Positions 1-9,067 of a stretch of 64,000 nt of DNA are shown here, piece by piece. The translations under genes and the position numbers were made by a program. The first letter of the stretch is position 1. Each line of letters begins with the position of its first letter. This DNA comes from Treponema sp. UBA4873 (GTDB lineage Bacteria; Spirochaetota; Spirochaetia; Treponematales; Treponemataceae), in the NCBI GenBank assembly GCA_002399405.1, contig DHDP01000019.1:248001-312000 (forward strand), read 5' to 3'. The notes under the pieces were generated by a model. That model was not told the DNA's origin and searched no databases. It saw only the letters and a list, made by a program, of their open reading frames with translations.

Positions 1-1127
1 CCATTCAGGCAGACGCCGTCATTGTCGCCTCCGGCGGCATGAACGGACTGTTCGGAAAGACTACAGGTTCCCTGCAGAACACCGGTTCGGCGGCGGCAGA
101 GCTATTCCGGCTCGGCGTACCCATTGCCGACGGCGAATTTATCCAGTACCATCCTACGACAGCAGCCTGTTCCGGAAAACGCATGCTTATCAGCGAAGCG
201 GCGCGCGGCGAAGGAGGCCGGCTTTTCGTCTACAGAGACGGAGCTCCCTGGTATTTTATGGAAGAAAAGTATCCCGAATTGGGAAATCTGATGCCGCGCG
301 ACGTGGTGTCGCGAGAAATTTGGCAAATTATGAACGCTCCGGGAGCCGCTCAAACAGTCTTTCTGGATATGACGCATCTGCCTCACGACGTGATGGAGCG
401 GCGGCTCGCTGATTTGGTCGAAGACTGTATCACGTATCTGCACGCGGATCCCCGGATAGAGCCGGTCCCCGTATCTCCCGGCGTCCATTATTTTATGGGC
501 GGAATTCAGGTGGACGAACGGCATCGGACCGTTTTTCCGGGGCTCTACGCAGCAGGAGAGTGCTGCTGTCAGTATCACGGGGCAAACCGGCTTGGCGGAA
601 ATTCCACGCTCGGCGCCGTCTACGGCGGAGGTGTGGCTGCAGAATCGGCTCTACTGGACAACGCGTGCCGGAGCGGCGATAACGGATTCGAAAGGTACAG
701 CAAACGGACTCTCGAAGGAATTCTGCAAAGGCTCGCGGAGCTGCGGACGGGATGCCGGCATTTTCCCGTTCCCGGCATCAGTGCGGAGTTAAGCCGTATT
801 CTGCTCGACAGCCTCGGCATCATACGCAGCGGCTCTCAGCTGGAAACGGGGATTTCCGCTGTTGACCGGCTGATGAATGAGAAAGTCGGGAATAATTACG
901 ATCCCTCCTGCGGACCGTATGAGAATTTGAATATGGAAAGTCTCTGCCTGCTTGGAAAAGCGCTTTTACTGAGCGCGTACAACCGGAAAGAGAGCCGCGG
1001 TGCACATACCCGCAGCGACTACCCCGGCAGGAACGATGCAATGTACAAAAAATACAGCGTCGCCCGGTTCAACGGTAAAGAAATCACAATCCGTTTTGAA
1101 GTTGTTCCTGAAGAGAGGTACGTATAA
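1..1127 (+). CDS. frdA: Fumarate reductase / succinate dehydrogenase flavoprotein subunit, 5'-truncated by the window edge
   Basis: FAD-binding catalytic subunit of the fumarate reductase / succinate dehydrogenase family, which interconverts fumarate and succinate with the iron-sulfur subunit encoded next. The reading frame is open from position 3, so the N-terminal FAD-binding part lies outside the window. Visible family blocks are the substrate-site segment with QYHPT (134-160), the SEAARGEGG stretch (190-220) and the HYFMGGI / ANRLGGNSTLG blocks (480-620), the latter near the covalent-FAD/capping region. The C-terminal helical domain is complete. The stop overlaps the next ATG (TAATG), so the two are translationally coupled. 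In an anaerobic fermenter the physiological direction is probably fumarate reduction, but sequence alone does not separate the directions. Confidence 0.93.
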   Translation, partial: IQADAVIVASGGMNGLFGKTTGSLQNTGSAAAELFRLGVPIADGEFIQYHPTTAACSGKRMLISEAARGEGGRLFVYRDGAPWYFMEEKYPELGNLMPRDVVSREIWQIMNAPGAAQTVFLDMTHLPHDVMERRLADLVEDCITYLHADPRIEPVPVSPGVHYFMGGIQVDERHRTVFPGLYAAGECCCQYHGANRLGGNSTLGAVYGGGVAAESALLDNACRSGDNGFERYSKRTLEGILQRLAELRTGCRHFPVPGISAELSRILLDSLGIIRSGSQLETGISAVDRLMNEKVGNNYDPSCGPYENLNMESLCLLGKALLLSAYNRKESRGAHTRSDYPGRNDAMYKKYSVARFNGKEITIRFEVVPEERYV

Positions 1128-1834
1128 TGCGTTTTGCTCTGAAAATCATGAGGCAGAAAGATTCCGCCACACCTTCCCGCTTCCAGACTTTCGCTTACGA
1201 AGGCAGCCCTGAGGATTCAGTCGCACAGGCACTGAATGAGCTCAACAGCCGCGATACGCTGGAAGACGCGGAGAAAAATCCCGCGGACAGGATTGTTTGG
1301 GAGTGCAGCTGCCTGCAGAGAAAATGCGGAGCATGCGCCATGCGTATCAACGGGCTGCCGCGGCTTGCCTGCTCTACTTTTCTCGGCGAACTCGGCGGAA
1401 AAAACAAACCGATCGTACTTGAACCGCTAAGCAAATTCCCCGTCGTTGCCGATTTAAAAGTAGACAGAAGCATCATGTTTGAAAATATGAAGCGCACAAA
1501 ACTGTGGCTCGAAGAAAACGCCTCAATGGATCGGAGGGAGCACGAAAACCAGTACCAGTCATCCCGCTGCCTGATGTGCGGCTGCTGCCTGGAAGTGTGT
1601 CCGATCTTCCGTCCGGATGGAAAATTCTCCGGAGCTGCCTCCATGGTTGCAGCTTCCAAACTTATGGATCAGGCCGAGTACGGAGAACATCGGAACGAGA
1701 TTCTGGAAAAATACCGGCAATTCTATTTCGAGGGATGCGGCAAGGCACTTTCCTGCCGGAAAATCTGTCCCCTCGGTCTTCCGCTGGAAGATATGCTCGT
1801 CCGGTCGAACGCAGCCGCTGTTTGGCACAGATAA
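1127..1834 (+). CDS. frdB: Fumarate reductase / succinate dehydrogenase iron-sulfur subunit
   Basis: Electron-transfer subunit partnering the flavoprotein. The N-terminal plant-ferredoxin-like domain carries the 2Fe-2S cysteines C60, C62, C67, C70 and C82. The C-terminal ferredoxin-like domain carries the CLMCGCCLEVCP block (148-159) and the CRKICP block (210-215), giving ligands for the 4Fe-4S and 3Fe-4S-type clusters. The length of 235 residues is normal. It starts inside the stop of frdA with a 1-nt overlap. The next gene is a small DUF4491 membrane protein, not a typical cytochrome b anchor; the anchor may lie upstream of frdA, outside the window. Confidence 0.94.
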   Translation: MRFALKIMRQKDSATPSRFQTFAYEGSPEDSVAQALNELNSRDTLEDAEKNPADRIVWECSCLQRKCGACAMRINGLPRLACSTFLGELGGKNKPIVLEPLSKFPVVADLKVDRSIMFENMKRTKLWLEENASMDRREHENQYQSSRCLMCGCCLEVCPIFRPDGKFSGAASMVAASKLMDQAEYGEHRNEILEKYRQFYFEGCGKALSCRKICPLGLPLEDMLVRSNAAAVWHR

Positions 1835-1871
1835 AACGGAAGCTTAAAAATGCGAAAGAGAGGAGAAAAAT

Positions 1872-2159
1872 ATGCATTTTGACGGATTACTTATCGGTAT
1901 CGGAGCATTCCTTATCATCGGAATACTGCATCCGGTTGTCATAAAAACTGAATATTATTTCGGTACGAAAGTATGGCCGGTTTTTCTCGTTTCCGGTCTG
2001 ATTTGTGTCGGGTTTTCAGTATTCGCGAGTACGCTGCTTTTATCCGCCCTTCTGGCGGTTCTGGGATTTTCGCTGTACTGGAGTATTCACGAGCTTTTCT
2101 CGCAGGAAAAGCGTGTGAAAAAAGGATGGTTTCCCAAAAACCCAAAAAAGGAAAAATAA
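1872..2159 (+). CDS. Small membrane protein, DUF4491 family
   Basis: A 95-residue hydrophobic protein that I recognise as DUF4491. It has about three membrane segments (roughly residues 5-22, 33-53 and 56-72), a conserved HPVVIKTEYYFGTK stretch after the first, and a basic tail rich in Lys and Pro (KKGWFPKNP). A purine-rich Shine-Dalgarno (GAGAGGAGAAAAAT) precedes the ATG. It starts 37 nt after frdB on the same strand and may be co-transcribed. No function is known for the family. It is too short and lacks the haem ligands expected of a fumarate reductase cytochrome b. Confidence 0.8.
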   Translation: MHFDGLLIGIGAFLIIGILHPVVIKTEYYFGTKVWPVFLVSGLICVGFSVFASTLLLSALLAVLGFSLYWSIHELFSQEKRVKKGWFPKNPKKEK

Positions 2160-2288
2160 AGTATTCCCGATACCGGAACTGTCCCCACATCAGGTATCAC
2201 TCCCGGTTCTTTTATTGAGGAGATTCCGCTCTTCTGAAAACCCGTCGCGTTGACTACTGCTTCTTCATTGTGGTAAAATTATGTACTA

Positions 2289-2294
2289 TATAAT
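2289..2294 (+). promoter_or_regulatory. -10 box of a near-leaderless promoter for the methyltransferase gene
   Basis: A perfect TATAAT sits 12 nt before the ATG at 2307, with no Shine-Dalgarno between them. No good -35 element is visible at 16-18 nt spacing. The same layout recurs at several other genes in the window. Confidence 0.45.
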
Positions 2295-2306
2295 TTGGGT
2301 AACTTT

Positions 2307-3422
2307 ATGGACAGCTCTTTTTACAACTCAGACAAATTTAAAACCGACGACATCCGTGCCGTCGATGCAAAATTTGAAGCACAAAAAATTGCATTCGCAC
2401 CGCTCACGTTTCAGGCTATCCGCGCCATGCTTAATCTGAACATTCTTAAAACGATAGAAGATTCGGGCGACGCCGGTATTACGCGGAGCGAACTCTCTGA
2501 AAAGACAGGCATTTCCGAATACGGCGTGGGCGTTCTCTGCGAAATGGCGCTCGGCATGAACGTAATCAAGCTCACAAAAGACAGCACCGGGCAAAACGAA
2601 AAATTCATCATCGGAAAAACCGGCTGGATGCTCCTCGAGGACGATCTCACGAAGGCAAATTTCTATTTTACGAACGATATCTGCTACAAGGGAGCCTACG
2701 ACCTCGACAAATCCGTTCAGACAGGAAAACCTGCCGGTCTGAAGTGTTTCGGCGACAAATGGACGACTATCTACGAAGCACTCTCCTCGCTTCCCGAACA
2801 GGCGAAAAAAAGCTGGTTCGACTTCGACCACTTTTACAGCGATATCGCGTTTCCCGAAGCGCTTCCCATAGTATTCCGCGAAAAACCCTCACGTCTCCTG
2901 GATATCGGGGGAAACACGGCGAAATGGGCAGTCTCGTGCTGCCGTTACGACAAGTCGGTACAGGTAACAATCGTCGACCTGCCGGGACAGACGGCCGTTG
3001 CGGAAAAAAACGCAGCAGATGCCGGCTTCGGTGACCGCATCAGCACATATGCAGGCAACGTGCTCGACGCAGCGACAAAACTGCCGGCTGCCCCCGATGC
3101 CGTATGGATGAGTCAGTTCCTCGACTGTTTTTCACTTCACCAGATAACGAAGATTCTCAAAAAAGTTCACGAAGCGGCTAAGCCGGACACGAACGTATTC
3201 GTGCTCGAACCGCTGTGGGACAGGCAGCATTTTGAGGCAAGTTCGTATTCGCTTCAGGCAACGTCGCTGTACTTTACCTGCATGGCGAACGGCAACAGCA
3301 AAATGTACCGCTTTCAGGAACTCGTCGATGCTGTAGAGGAAGCAGGCTTTGCGCTCACGTGCGAACATCACAACCTCGGCTCAAACAGTTACTCGCTGCT
3401 CTTATTCAGGAAGAAGGCGTAA
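2307..3422 (+). CDS. SAM-dependent O-methyltransferase-like protein
   Basis: A class I methyltransferase of the acetylserotonin/plant O-methyltransferase type. An N-terminal winged-helix dimerisation region covers roughly residues 30-110, with the block FQAIRAMLNLNILKTIEDSG. A Rossmann SAM-binding domain follows, with LLDIGGNTAKW as motif I and an acidic residue in TIVDLPG as motif II. I chose the ATG at 2307 over the upstream TTG at 2295 because it stands 12 nt after a TATAAT box. The gene lies 1 nt before a ketosynthase chain-length-factor gene and then an acyltransferase. That is the order of methyltransferase, chain-length factor and acyltransferase at the front of aryl-polyene clusters. 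The substrate is unknown; a polyene or acyl chain intermediate is an inference from neighbours. Confidence 0.8.
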   Translation: MDSSFYNSDKFKTDDIRAVDAKFEAQKIAFAPLTFQAIRAMLNLNILKTIEDSGDAGITRSELSEKTGISEYGVGVLCEMALGMNVIKLTKDSTGQNEKFIIGKTGWMLLEDDLTKANFYFTNDICYKGAYDLDKSVQTGKPAGLKCFGDKWTTIYEALSSLPEQAKKSWFDFDHFYSDIAFPEALPIVFREKPSRLLDIGGNTAKWAVSCCRYDKSVQVTIVDLPGQTAVAEKNAADAGFGDRISTYAGNVLDAATKLPAAPDAVWMSQFLDCFSLHQITKILKKVHEAAKPDTNVFVLEPLWDRQHFEASSYSLQATSLYFTCMANGNSKMYRFQELVDAVEEAGFALTCEHHNLGSNSYSLLLFRKKA

Positions 3423-3423
3423 C

Positions 3424-4098
3424 ATGTCCGGAGGAATCTGCGTTTCACATACGACAGCATGGGCTCCGGGGCTCGTCACTCCGGACGACTGGAAGCAGTG
3501 GGCGCGCGGCGGAAAGGAAATAGCACGTACGAACGACGCGCCGAAACTCGAATACACGGATCCGCTTTTCCGCCGGCGGCTGAGCCAGATAAGCAGGATG
3601 ACGATTCAGGTTGTGCACGACGAGCTGGAAAAATCGAACTGCGGCAGAACTATCAGGCAGGTATTCGTCTCCTGCCGCGGCGAACTTGCGCGGGAATTCT
3701 CCGTCAGTAAAATGCTTATTGAGGACAAAGCCGTACTGCCTGCGTCGTTCTCGCTTTCCGTATTCAACACGCCGATTGCGCTCGCAACGCTTGCGTTCGC
3801 CCTTCACGGCGGATACACTGTGATGTTCCCGTCGAAAGGGAATTTCCGCGGCGCTTTTGCAGGTGCGTGCGCTCCCGTGCTTTCGGGAAGCGAGGAACAG
3901 ATCATGCTCGTCTACGCGGACGAACTTCCCGTTGAGGAATACAGCGGTCTGCGCACGGAAAACTGCGTTCCGTTTGCGTTTGCAGCGCTTATTTCCGCTG
4001 AACCGGGAACGGGAATCAGTCTGACTGATATGGAAGACGTCCCGCAGGAGCCCGCTACTTTCTTAAAACAAATTATTTTAAAGGACACATCATTCTGA
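3424..4098 (+). CDS. Beta-ketoacyl synthase chain-length-factor-like protein
   Basis: A 224-residue protein resembling the short N-terminal ketosynthase-like domain (Ketoacyl-synt_2) of aryl-polyene and flexirubin clusters. The start MSGGICVSH and the segment SVFNTPIALATLAFALHGGY fit the thiolase fold half. There is no active-site cysteine block, as expected for a chain-length factor that works as partner of a separate ketosynthase. It starts 1 nt after the methyltransferase stop and overlaps the next ATG (TGATG), so the three genes are coupled. No catalytic ketosynthase, acyl carrier protein or ligase follows here, so its partner must be encoded elsewhere or has been lost. Confidence 0.72.
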   Translation: MSGGICVSHTTAWAPGLVTPDDWKQWARGGKEIARTNDAPKLEYTDPLFRRRLSQISRMTIQVVHDELEKSNCGRTIRQVFVSCRGELAREFSVSKMLIEDKAVLPASFSLSVFNTPIALATLAFALHGGYTVMFPSKGNFRGAFAGACAPVLSGSEEQIMLVYADELPVEEYSGLRTENCVPFAFAALISAEPGTGISLTDMEDVPQEPATFLKQIILKDTSF

Positions 4099-4952
4099 TG
4101 ACAGATAACGAAGAAACAAACGCCGGTACCGATGCATACCGCTACGATCACAGCGATCTTCCAAGGGTGAAGAACCGCCTGTTTTACATTTACGGCAGCC
4201 TTGCGAAGCTGTTCCTCTATTTGTTCTTCGGAACAGGGAGCGTCGTCCTCGCCGTCGTCGTATTCCCGGTTCTGAAGATATGCGTTCATCCGAAAGAAAA
4301 ATTTCAGAAGGCTGCGCGGAGCGTCGTCTCCCATCTGTTCCGTTTCTTTATGGGCATGATGAGCTTTATGGGCGTTACCCGTTTCAGCATTCCCGACCGC
4401 AGGGAATTCCGGAACCTCAAGTCAAAAATTGTCGTCGCGAACCATCCGTCGATGATAGACGTCGTCTGTCTTATCGGGCTTATTCCCAACGCGGACTGCA
4501 TTGTGCGCGGAAGTCTTGCAAAATCAGTCTATGCGGGCGTCATCCGCCAGCTCTACATCGTAAACTCGCTCGGATACGAGGAAATGATAGATTTGTGCAG
4601 GAAATCGCTCGCGACGGGAACGAATCTCATCATATTTCCGGAAGGCACGCGGACTCCGCGGCACGGAATCAATCAGTACAAAAAAGGCGCGGCACGCATC
4701 GCAATCGACACGCACTGCGACGTACAGCCGGTGTACATCGGCGGAACTGATAAATACGGTCTCGGAAAATACGACTCGTTTTTCTCCTACAGCCGCAGCG
4801 GAAAATATCATTACAATATCTTCAAGCTGCCGGAAATCAGCATTGCAGACTATGAGCGGTTTGAACCGCAGATTGCAGCGAAACGCCTTACCGATAAAAT
4901 GCACGAGGTAATCGCCGGATCCGCAAAAGCTGTAGATGCACGGGAAGTATAA
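4098..4952 (+). CDS. Lysophospholipid / acyl-ACP acyltransferase, PlsC family
   Basis: Membrane-associated acyltransferase of the 1-acylglycerol-3-phosphate acyltransferase superfamily. The catalytic HX4D motif is NHPSMID (H116, D121) and the substrate-binding block is PEGTRT (181-186). An N-terminal hydrophobic stretch at about residues 28-62 anchors it to the membrane. It overlaps the chain-length-factor gene by 1 nt. In aryl-polyene clusters an acyltransferase of this type follows the chain-length factor and is thought to attach the polyene to lipid; here that role is inferred from context. A general phospholipid acyltransferase is the alternative. Confidence 0.8.
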   Translation: MTDNEETNAGTDAYRYDHSDLPRVKNRLFYIYGSLAKLFLYLFFGTGSVVLAVVVFPVLKICVHPKEKFQKAARSVVSHLFRFFMGMMSFMGVTRFSIPDRREFRNLKSKIVVANHPSMIDVVCLIGLIPNADCIVRGSLAKSVYAGVIRQLYIVNSLGYEEMIDLCRKSLATGTNLIIFPEGTRTPRHGINQYKKGAARIAIDTHCDVQPVYIGGTDKYGLGKYDSFFSYSRSGKYHYNIFKLPEISIADYERFEPQIAAKRLTDKMHEVIAGSAKAVDAREV

Positions 4953-4990
4953 AATTCTGTTATACAGTATGCATTAAGACTTCCGTTCGA

Positions 4991-4996
4991 TATACT
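4991..4996 (+). promoter_or_regulatory. -10 box before the ABC exporter pair
   Basis: TATACT stands 10 nt before the ATG at 5007 and no Shine-Dalgarno is present, so the transcript would begin a few nucleotides before the start codon. No convincing -35 is seen. Confidence 0.4.
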
Positions 4997-5006
4997 GATT
5001 TTTACT

Positions 5007-6740
5007 ATGAACATCTACCGGAAGTATGTTCCGAAATACTGGCTGCCGTTCGTTACGGCGGTTATTTGTGTTGCAGGGGAAGCCGGATGCGATCTGCTCG
5101 GACCGGCTTTCATGTCGCACATCATCAACGACGGAATAGAAAAACAGGCGCTTCAGGCGGTATACCGGTGGGGTCTGTACATGCTCGCTGCGACGTCGTG
5201 CGGCGCGCTGTTCGCCGTCGCGCGGAACATCATTTCAAGCACTGTGTCGCAGCATTTCGGTTCCGATCTACGGTACGATCTCTTTAATAAAATTCTGCAC
5301 TTTTCGACGCAGAGTTCCGACAGGATCGAATCAGGTTCGCTCATCACGCGCATGACGAACGACATTTCGCAGATAGTGAACTTCATCAACGGAATGATGC
5401 GGATCTTTTTCAAAGCTCCGCTCACGTGCATCGGGAGTATGGTTCTTGCCTCCATGCTCAACTTCAAACTGAGTCTTATTATTTACGCGGTCATCGCAAT
5501 CGTCGCGCTGCTGCTCTTCGTGAGCATGCGGCTTTCGTATCCCCGGTACGGACTCCTGCAGAAAGCGATGGACAGCATGACTACGCGCGTCGAAGAATAT
5601 CTGATGGGCGTCCGCCTTGTGAAGGCGTTCGGTACGTACGCCAGTGAAACTGACAAATTCGAAAGCGACAACATGCAGCTGTACAAAAAAAACGTAAGCG
5701 CGCAGATTGTCATCACGTTCTTTTCTCCGCTTCTCACGCTTGCGTCGGGATTCGGCACCGTGCTCATTCTCCGGGCGGGAAGCGGAATGTTTGCGGCCGG
5801 TTCCATAAATCCCGGTGAGATTTCCGCATTCGTCGTGTACATGGCGCAGATACTGAGCTCGCTGCTCATGATTGCGAACGTCTTTAACAATTTCGTACGC
5901 ACAAAAGCGTCGGACGGGCGGATAAAAGAAGTGCTGATGATGCAGGACGATTTCCCTCCGGCAGGCGGCACGGCGGAACCGGCGCGGAAACCGCTGGCGG
6001 TATCTTTCAATGGCGTCACTTTTTCGTATCCGGGCGGAAGCGGCAGGCCCGCGCTGCAGAATGTTTCATTTTCCGTAGAAGCGGGCAGAAGTCTCGCCGT
6101 CATAGGGCCGACGGGAAGCGGAAAGTCCACGCTTGCATGGTTGCTTATACGGCTGTACGATCCGGACTCGGGAACGATCCGGCTCGGCGGGCAGGACATA
6201 CATACGGCGGACGCGGAAGGTATACGCAGAAACATCTCGCTTGTTCCGCAGAAAGCGCAGCTTTTTTCCGGCACCGTGCGCGACAACATCACGTGGGGCA
6301 ACCGCGGTGCAACCGAAGACGAAATCCTCAGGGCGCTGCACGTTTCAGGCGCAAATTTCATCCTCAATACGACGAAGGGACTTGAAACGGATTTGGGCAG
6401 CGGCGGCGTAAATCTCTCCGGCGGTCAGAAACAGCGGCTTTCGATAACCCGCGCGCTTATAAAAAACGCTCCGGTGCTCGTTCTCGACGACGCGACGAGC
6501 GCGCTCGACGCAATCACGGAATCGGAAGTCCGACGCGCCATTCTGTCGGAAAACAAAGACACGACTGTCATTTTCATCACGCAGCGGTGCTCCACGGCGA
6601 TGGCGGCCGACGCTATTCTCGTGCTTGAAGACGGCATAACGATGGGATACGGCACGCACAGCGGGCTGCTGAAAACGTGCAGCGTATACAGGGACATCTA
6701 CGATTCGCAGCTCGGAGGACTTACCGATGGCATCAACTGA
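5007..6740 (+). CDS. ABC exporter half-transporter with degenerate ATPase site (MdlA-like)
   Basis: Six-helix membrane domain (about residues 10-300) fused to a nucleotide-binding domain. Walker A is GPTGSGKST (about 367-375), the signature is LSGGQ (about 470) and the Walker B region is VLVLDDATSALD. The catalytic glutamate after Walker B is replaced by Asp and the H-loop His by Gln (FITQR). That is the pattern of the non-hydrolysing degenerate site in heterodimeric exporters such as TM287/288. The next gene overlaps by 14 nt and supplies the consensus site, so the two form one heterodimer, probably exporting a drug, lipid or peptide. The start has no Shine-Dalgarno and is preceded by TATACT. 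Confidence 0.88.
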   Translation: MNIYRKYVPKYWLPFVTAVICVAGEAGCDLLGPAFMSHIINDGIEKQALQAVYRWGLYMLAATSCGALFAVARNIISSTVSQHFGSDLRYDLFNKILHFSTQSSDRIESGSLITRMTNDISQIVNFINGMMRIFFKAPLTCIGSMVLASMLNFKLSLIIYAVIAIVALLLFVSMRLSYPRYGLLQKAMDSMTTRVEEYLMGVRLVKAFGTYASETDKFESDNMQLYKKNVSAQIVITFFSPLLTLASGFGTVLILRAGSGMFAAGSINPGEISAFVVYMAQILSSLLMIANVFNNFVRTKASDGRIKEVLMMQDDFPPAGGTAEPARKPLAVSFNGVTFSYPGGSGRPALQNVSFSVEAGRSLAVIGPTGSGKSTLAWLLIRLYDPDSGTIRLGGQDIHTADAEGIRRNISLVPQKAQLFSGTVRDNITWGNRGATEDEILRALHVSGANFILNTTKGLETDLGSGGVNLSGGQKQRLSITRALIKNAPVLVLDDATSALDAITESEVRRAILSENKDTTVIFITQRCSTAMAADAILVLEDGITMGYGTHSGLLKTCSVYRDIYDSQLGGLTDGIN

Positions 6741-8577
6741 ACGGAACACGATAGAACTGCCGCGCATGGGCGGTCCGAAAGCGGGAGGCGCCGCAAGGTT
6801 CGCTCCGCACGAAAAACCGAAAAACGGACGCAGAACGTTCGGAAGACTTGCCTCCGTTTTTCTCCGCTACAAAGGCGCTGTCGTAAGCTCGCTCGTCCTC
6901 ACGGCCCTCGCTTCCGCGGCGACAGTCGCCGTACCGGTTCTTACCGGAAAAGTGTTCAACACGTTCGACACGGCGTCCCGAACAGTGAACACGCATACGC
7001 TTTTCACGCTGCTCTGTGCGATTGCGGCGCTCTATGCCGGAAGCTGGGTTGCAAACACGCTGAGCGGCGTCGTGATTCTCAAAGTTTCGCAGCGGCTCGT
7101 CCTCATACTGCGCACTGAATTCTTCAGCAAGATGCAGCGGCTGCCGCTCTCGTTTTACGACACGACTCCGCGCGGCGATACGATGAGCCGCATTACGAAC
7201 GACGCGGACACAATCAGCTCTACGATAGCGCAGTCGGCTGCGCAGCTCGTGTCGGGTATACTCACGCTTGCGCTCTCGCTCGCGGTCATGCTGTCGCTCG
7301 ATGTTCCGCTTACGCTCGCAGTTCTCGTATGCGTGCCGCTCGTCGTACTGCTCACGAGAACGATCGCCGGAAAAAGCAGGGATTACTTCTACGCGCAGCA
7401 GCGGAGTCTCGGCATACTCGACGGACAGATTGAAGAAAGCATACACGGTCTTAAAATGGTGAAAGCATTCACTAAAGAAGACGAAACGCTTTCGCGTTTT
7501 TCCGAAGTGAACAAAGAGCTGTGCGAAAGCAGCACGAAGGCGCAGATATGGGCGGGATACATGATGCCGCTCATGAACGTAATAAACAATCTCACGTTCA
7601 CAATCGTCGCCGTGGCGGGAGGCATACTCTGCACGTCGCACGGACTGCTCATCGGAACGGCGGTAACGTTTCTGGGCTACGCGAAGCAGTTCGCCACGCC
7701 GCTCAATTCAATCGCGGGGCTTTTCAACACGATACAGTCCGCGCTCGCCGGCGCCGAACGAGTGTTCGAAGTGATGGACGAAACGGAAGAGACGCCGGAC
7801 ATTCCCGGAGCAGCGCCGTTCACGCGCCCGCAGGGAAACGTCGCGTTTCTCGACGTCGGCTTTTCGTACGATAAAAAAACGCCAGTGCTTTCGCACATCA
7901 GTTTTTCCGCGCAGGCGGGACACACTGTCGCTCTCGTCGGAGAAACAGGTTCCGGCAAGACGACGATTGTTAATCTGCTCAACCGCTTTTACGACGCGGA
8001 CAGCGGAATAATCACCATAGACGACACCGACATCCGCACAATCCGCCGCAACGACCTCAGAAACTGTTTTTCGGTCGTCCTGCAGGAAACGAGCCTGTTC
8101 AGCGGCACTATCATGGACAACATCCGCTATTCGCGTCCGTCCGCCGCCGACGATGAGGTAAAAGAAGCCGCCCGCATTGCGCATGCGTCGGAGTTCATCG
8201 AACGACTGCCGCAGCAGTACGAAACGCACGTCTCAGGCAGCGCGGATACGCTCAGCGAGGGCCAGCGTCAGCTGCTCGCCATAGCGCGCGCGGTTCTGTG
8301 CAACAGCCCCATACTCATTCTCGATGAGGCGACAAGCTCCGTCGATACGAAAACGGAAAAGGAAATCCAGCGCGCACTCGTACAGCTCCGCAAAGGGCGG
8401 ACGTGCTTTCTCATCGCGCACAGGCTTTCGACGATCCGCGACGCGGACAACATACTCGTTATCGACAACGGGAAAATACTCGAAAACGGAACGCACGCGG
8501 AACTTATGCGGAAGTGCGGACATTATTACGACATGGTGTGCAGTCAGACCGGAAAACATCAGGGAAAGGCCGGTTAA
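6727..8577 (+). CDS. ABC exporter half-transporter with consensus ATPase site (MdlB-like)
   Basis: Partner of the preceding half-transporter. A soluble basic N-terminal extension of about 50 residues leads into six membrane helices and a complete nucleotide-binding domain. Walker A is GETGSGKTT, the Walker B region is ILILDEATSSVD with the catalytic Glu, the H-loop is IAHR, and the signature is the variant LSEGQ. A weaker signature facing the partner's degenerate Walker site is typical of asymmetric exporters. The 14-nt overlap with the upstream gene implies coupled translation. The substrate cannot be read from sequence; proximity to an acyltransferase trio makes a lipid-like cargo conceivable but unproven. 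Confidence 0.88.
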   Translation: MASTERNTIELPRMGGPKAGGAARFAPHEKPKNGRRTFGRLASVFLRYKGAVVSSLVLTALASAATVAVPVLTGKVFNTFDTASRTVNTHTLFTLLCAIAALYAGSWVANTLSGVVILKVSQRLVLILRTEFFSKMQRLPLSFYDTTPRGDTMSRITNDADTISSTIAQSAAQLVSGILTLALSLAVMLSLDVPLTLAVLVCVPLVVLLTRTIAGKSRDYFYAQQRSLGILDGQIEESIHGLKMVKAFTKEDETLSRFSEVNKELCESSTKAQIWAGYMMPLMNVINNLTFTIVAVAGGILCTSHGLLIGTAVTFLGYAKQFATPLNSIAGLFNTIQSALAGAERVFEVMDETEETPDIPGAAPFTRPQGNVAFLDVGFSYDKKTPVLSHISFSAQAGHTVALVGETGSGKTTIVNLLNRFYDADSGIITIDDTDIRTIRRNDLRNCFSVVLQETSLFSGTIMDNIRYSRPSAADDEVKEAARIAHASEFIERLPQQYETHVSGSADTLSEGQRQLLAIARAVLCNSPILILDEATSSVDTKTEKEIQRALVQLRKGRTCFLIAHRLSTIRDADNILVIDNGKILENGTHAELMRKCGHYYDMVCSQTGKHQGKAG

Positions 8578-8603
8578 GTTCCCGGAATCTAATCAGCGTA
8601 CCC

Positions 8604-9047
8604 TCAATCCCTTTTATTCTCCGCTTTCTTTTTTGCAATATCGTTCGTGTCGATTGTTTTTCCGAACACAAAAAAACGGTCGTACAGGAATTCCAGCACG
8701 AAGTTGCAGACCATGTTGAGTATTGTGACGAGATACTCGTTCCAGAGCAGCGTTCCGGCCAGATAATTCCCTCCGACGGTGGAGAGCGGCGTAAACACGC
8801 AGTAAAACCCTGCGACTTTTATCATGGCGACGGGAACGTTGTTCGCCGACTGGAACGTATACCTTCTGTTGAGCGTAAAATTCCAGAGAACGGAAAGTAC
8901 GAGCGCAATAAGATAACATGCCCAGTAGTTCCATTTTGCGAATTCGTTGAGCAGACTGAACGCTCCCATCTCAATAACGCCGGCGGAAACGGAAAACAAA
9001 AGAAATTTTACGGAACGGAGAATTTCGTGACGACGGTTTGTACTCAT
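8604..9047 (-). CDS. GtrA-family membrane protein
   Basis: A 147-residue protein with four predicted membrane segments (about residues 12-33, 38-60, 78-100 and 107-127). The WNFTLNRRYTF block between helices 2 and 3 is typical of GtrA-like flippase-associated proteins, which help move polyprenyl-linked sugars or occur near glycosyltransferases. I chose the ATG at 9047 over an upstream one because GAGGTAG lies 6 nt before it. It is the last gene of the six-gene minus-strand operon, 20 nt after the aldehyde dehydrogenase. Its role in that operon is not obvious. Confidence 0.82.
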   Translation of the reverse strand: MSTNRRHEILRSVKFLLFSVSAGVIEMGAFSLLNEFAKWNYWACYLIALVLSVLWNFTLNRRYTFQSANNVPVAMIKVAGFYCVFTPLSTVGGNYLAGTLLWNEYLVTILNMVCNFVLEFLYDRFFVFGKTIDTNDIAKKKAENKRD

Positions 9048-9067
9048 ACTTTCTACCTCGAAAAAAA

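Noticed and set aside
2160..2230. Terminator after the DUF4491 gene
   Set aside because: GATACC/GGTATC can pair, but the stem is only 6 bp and the T-rich stretch is about 10 nt away.
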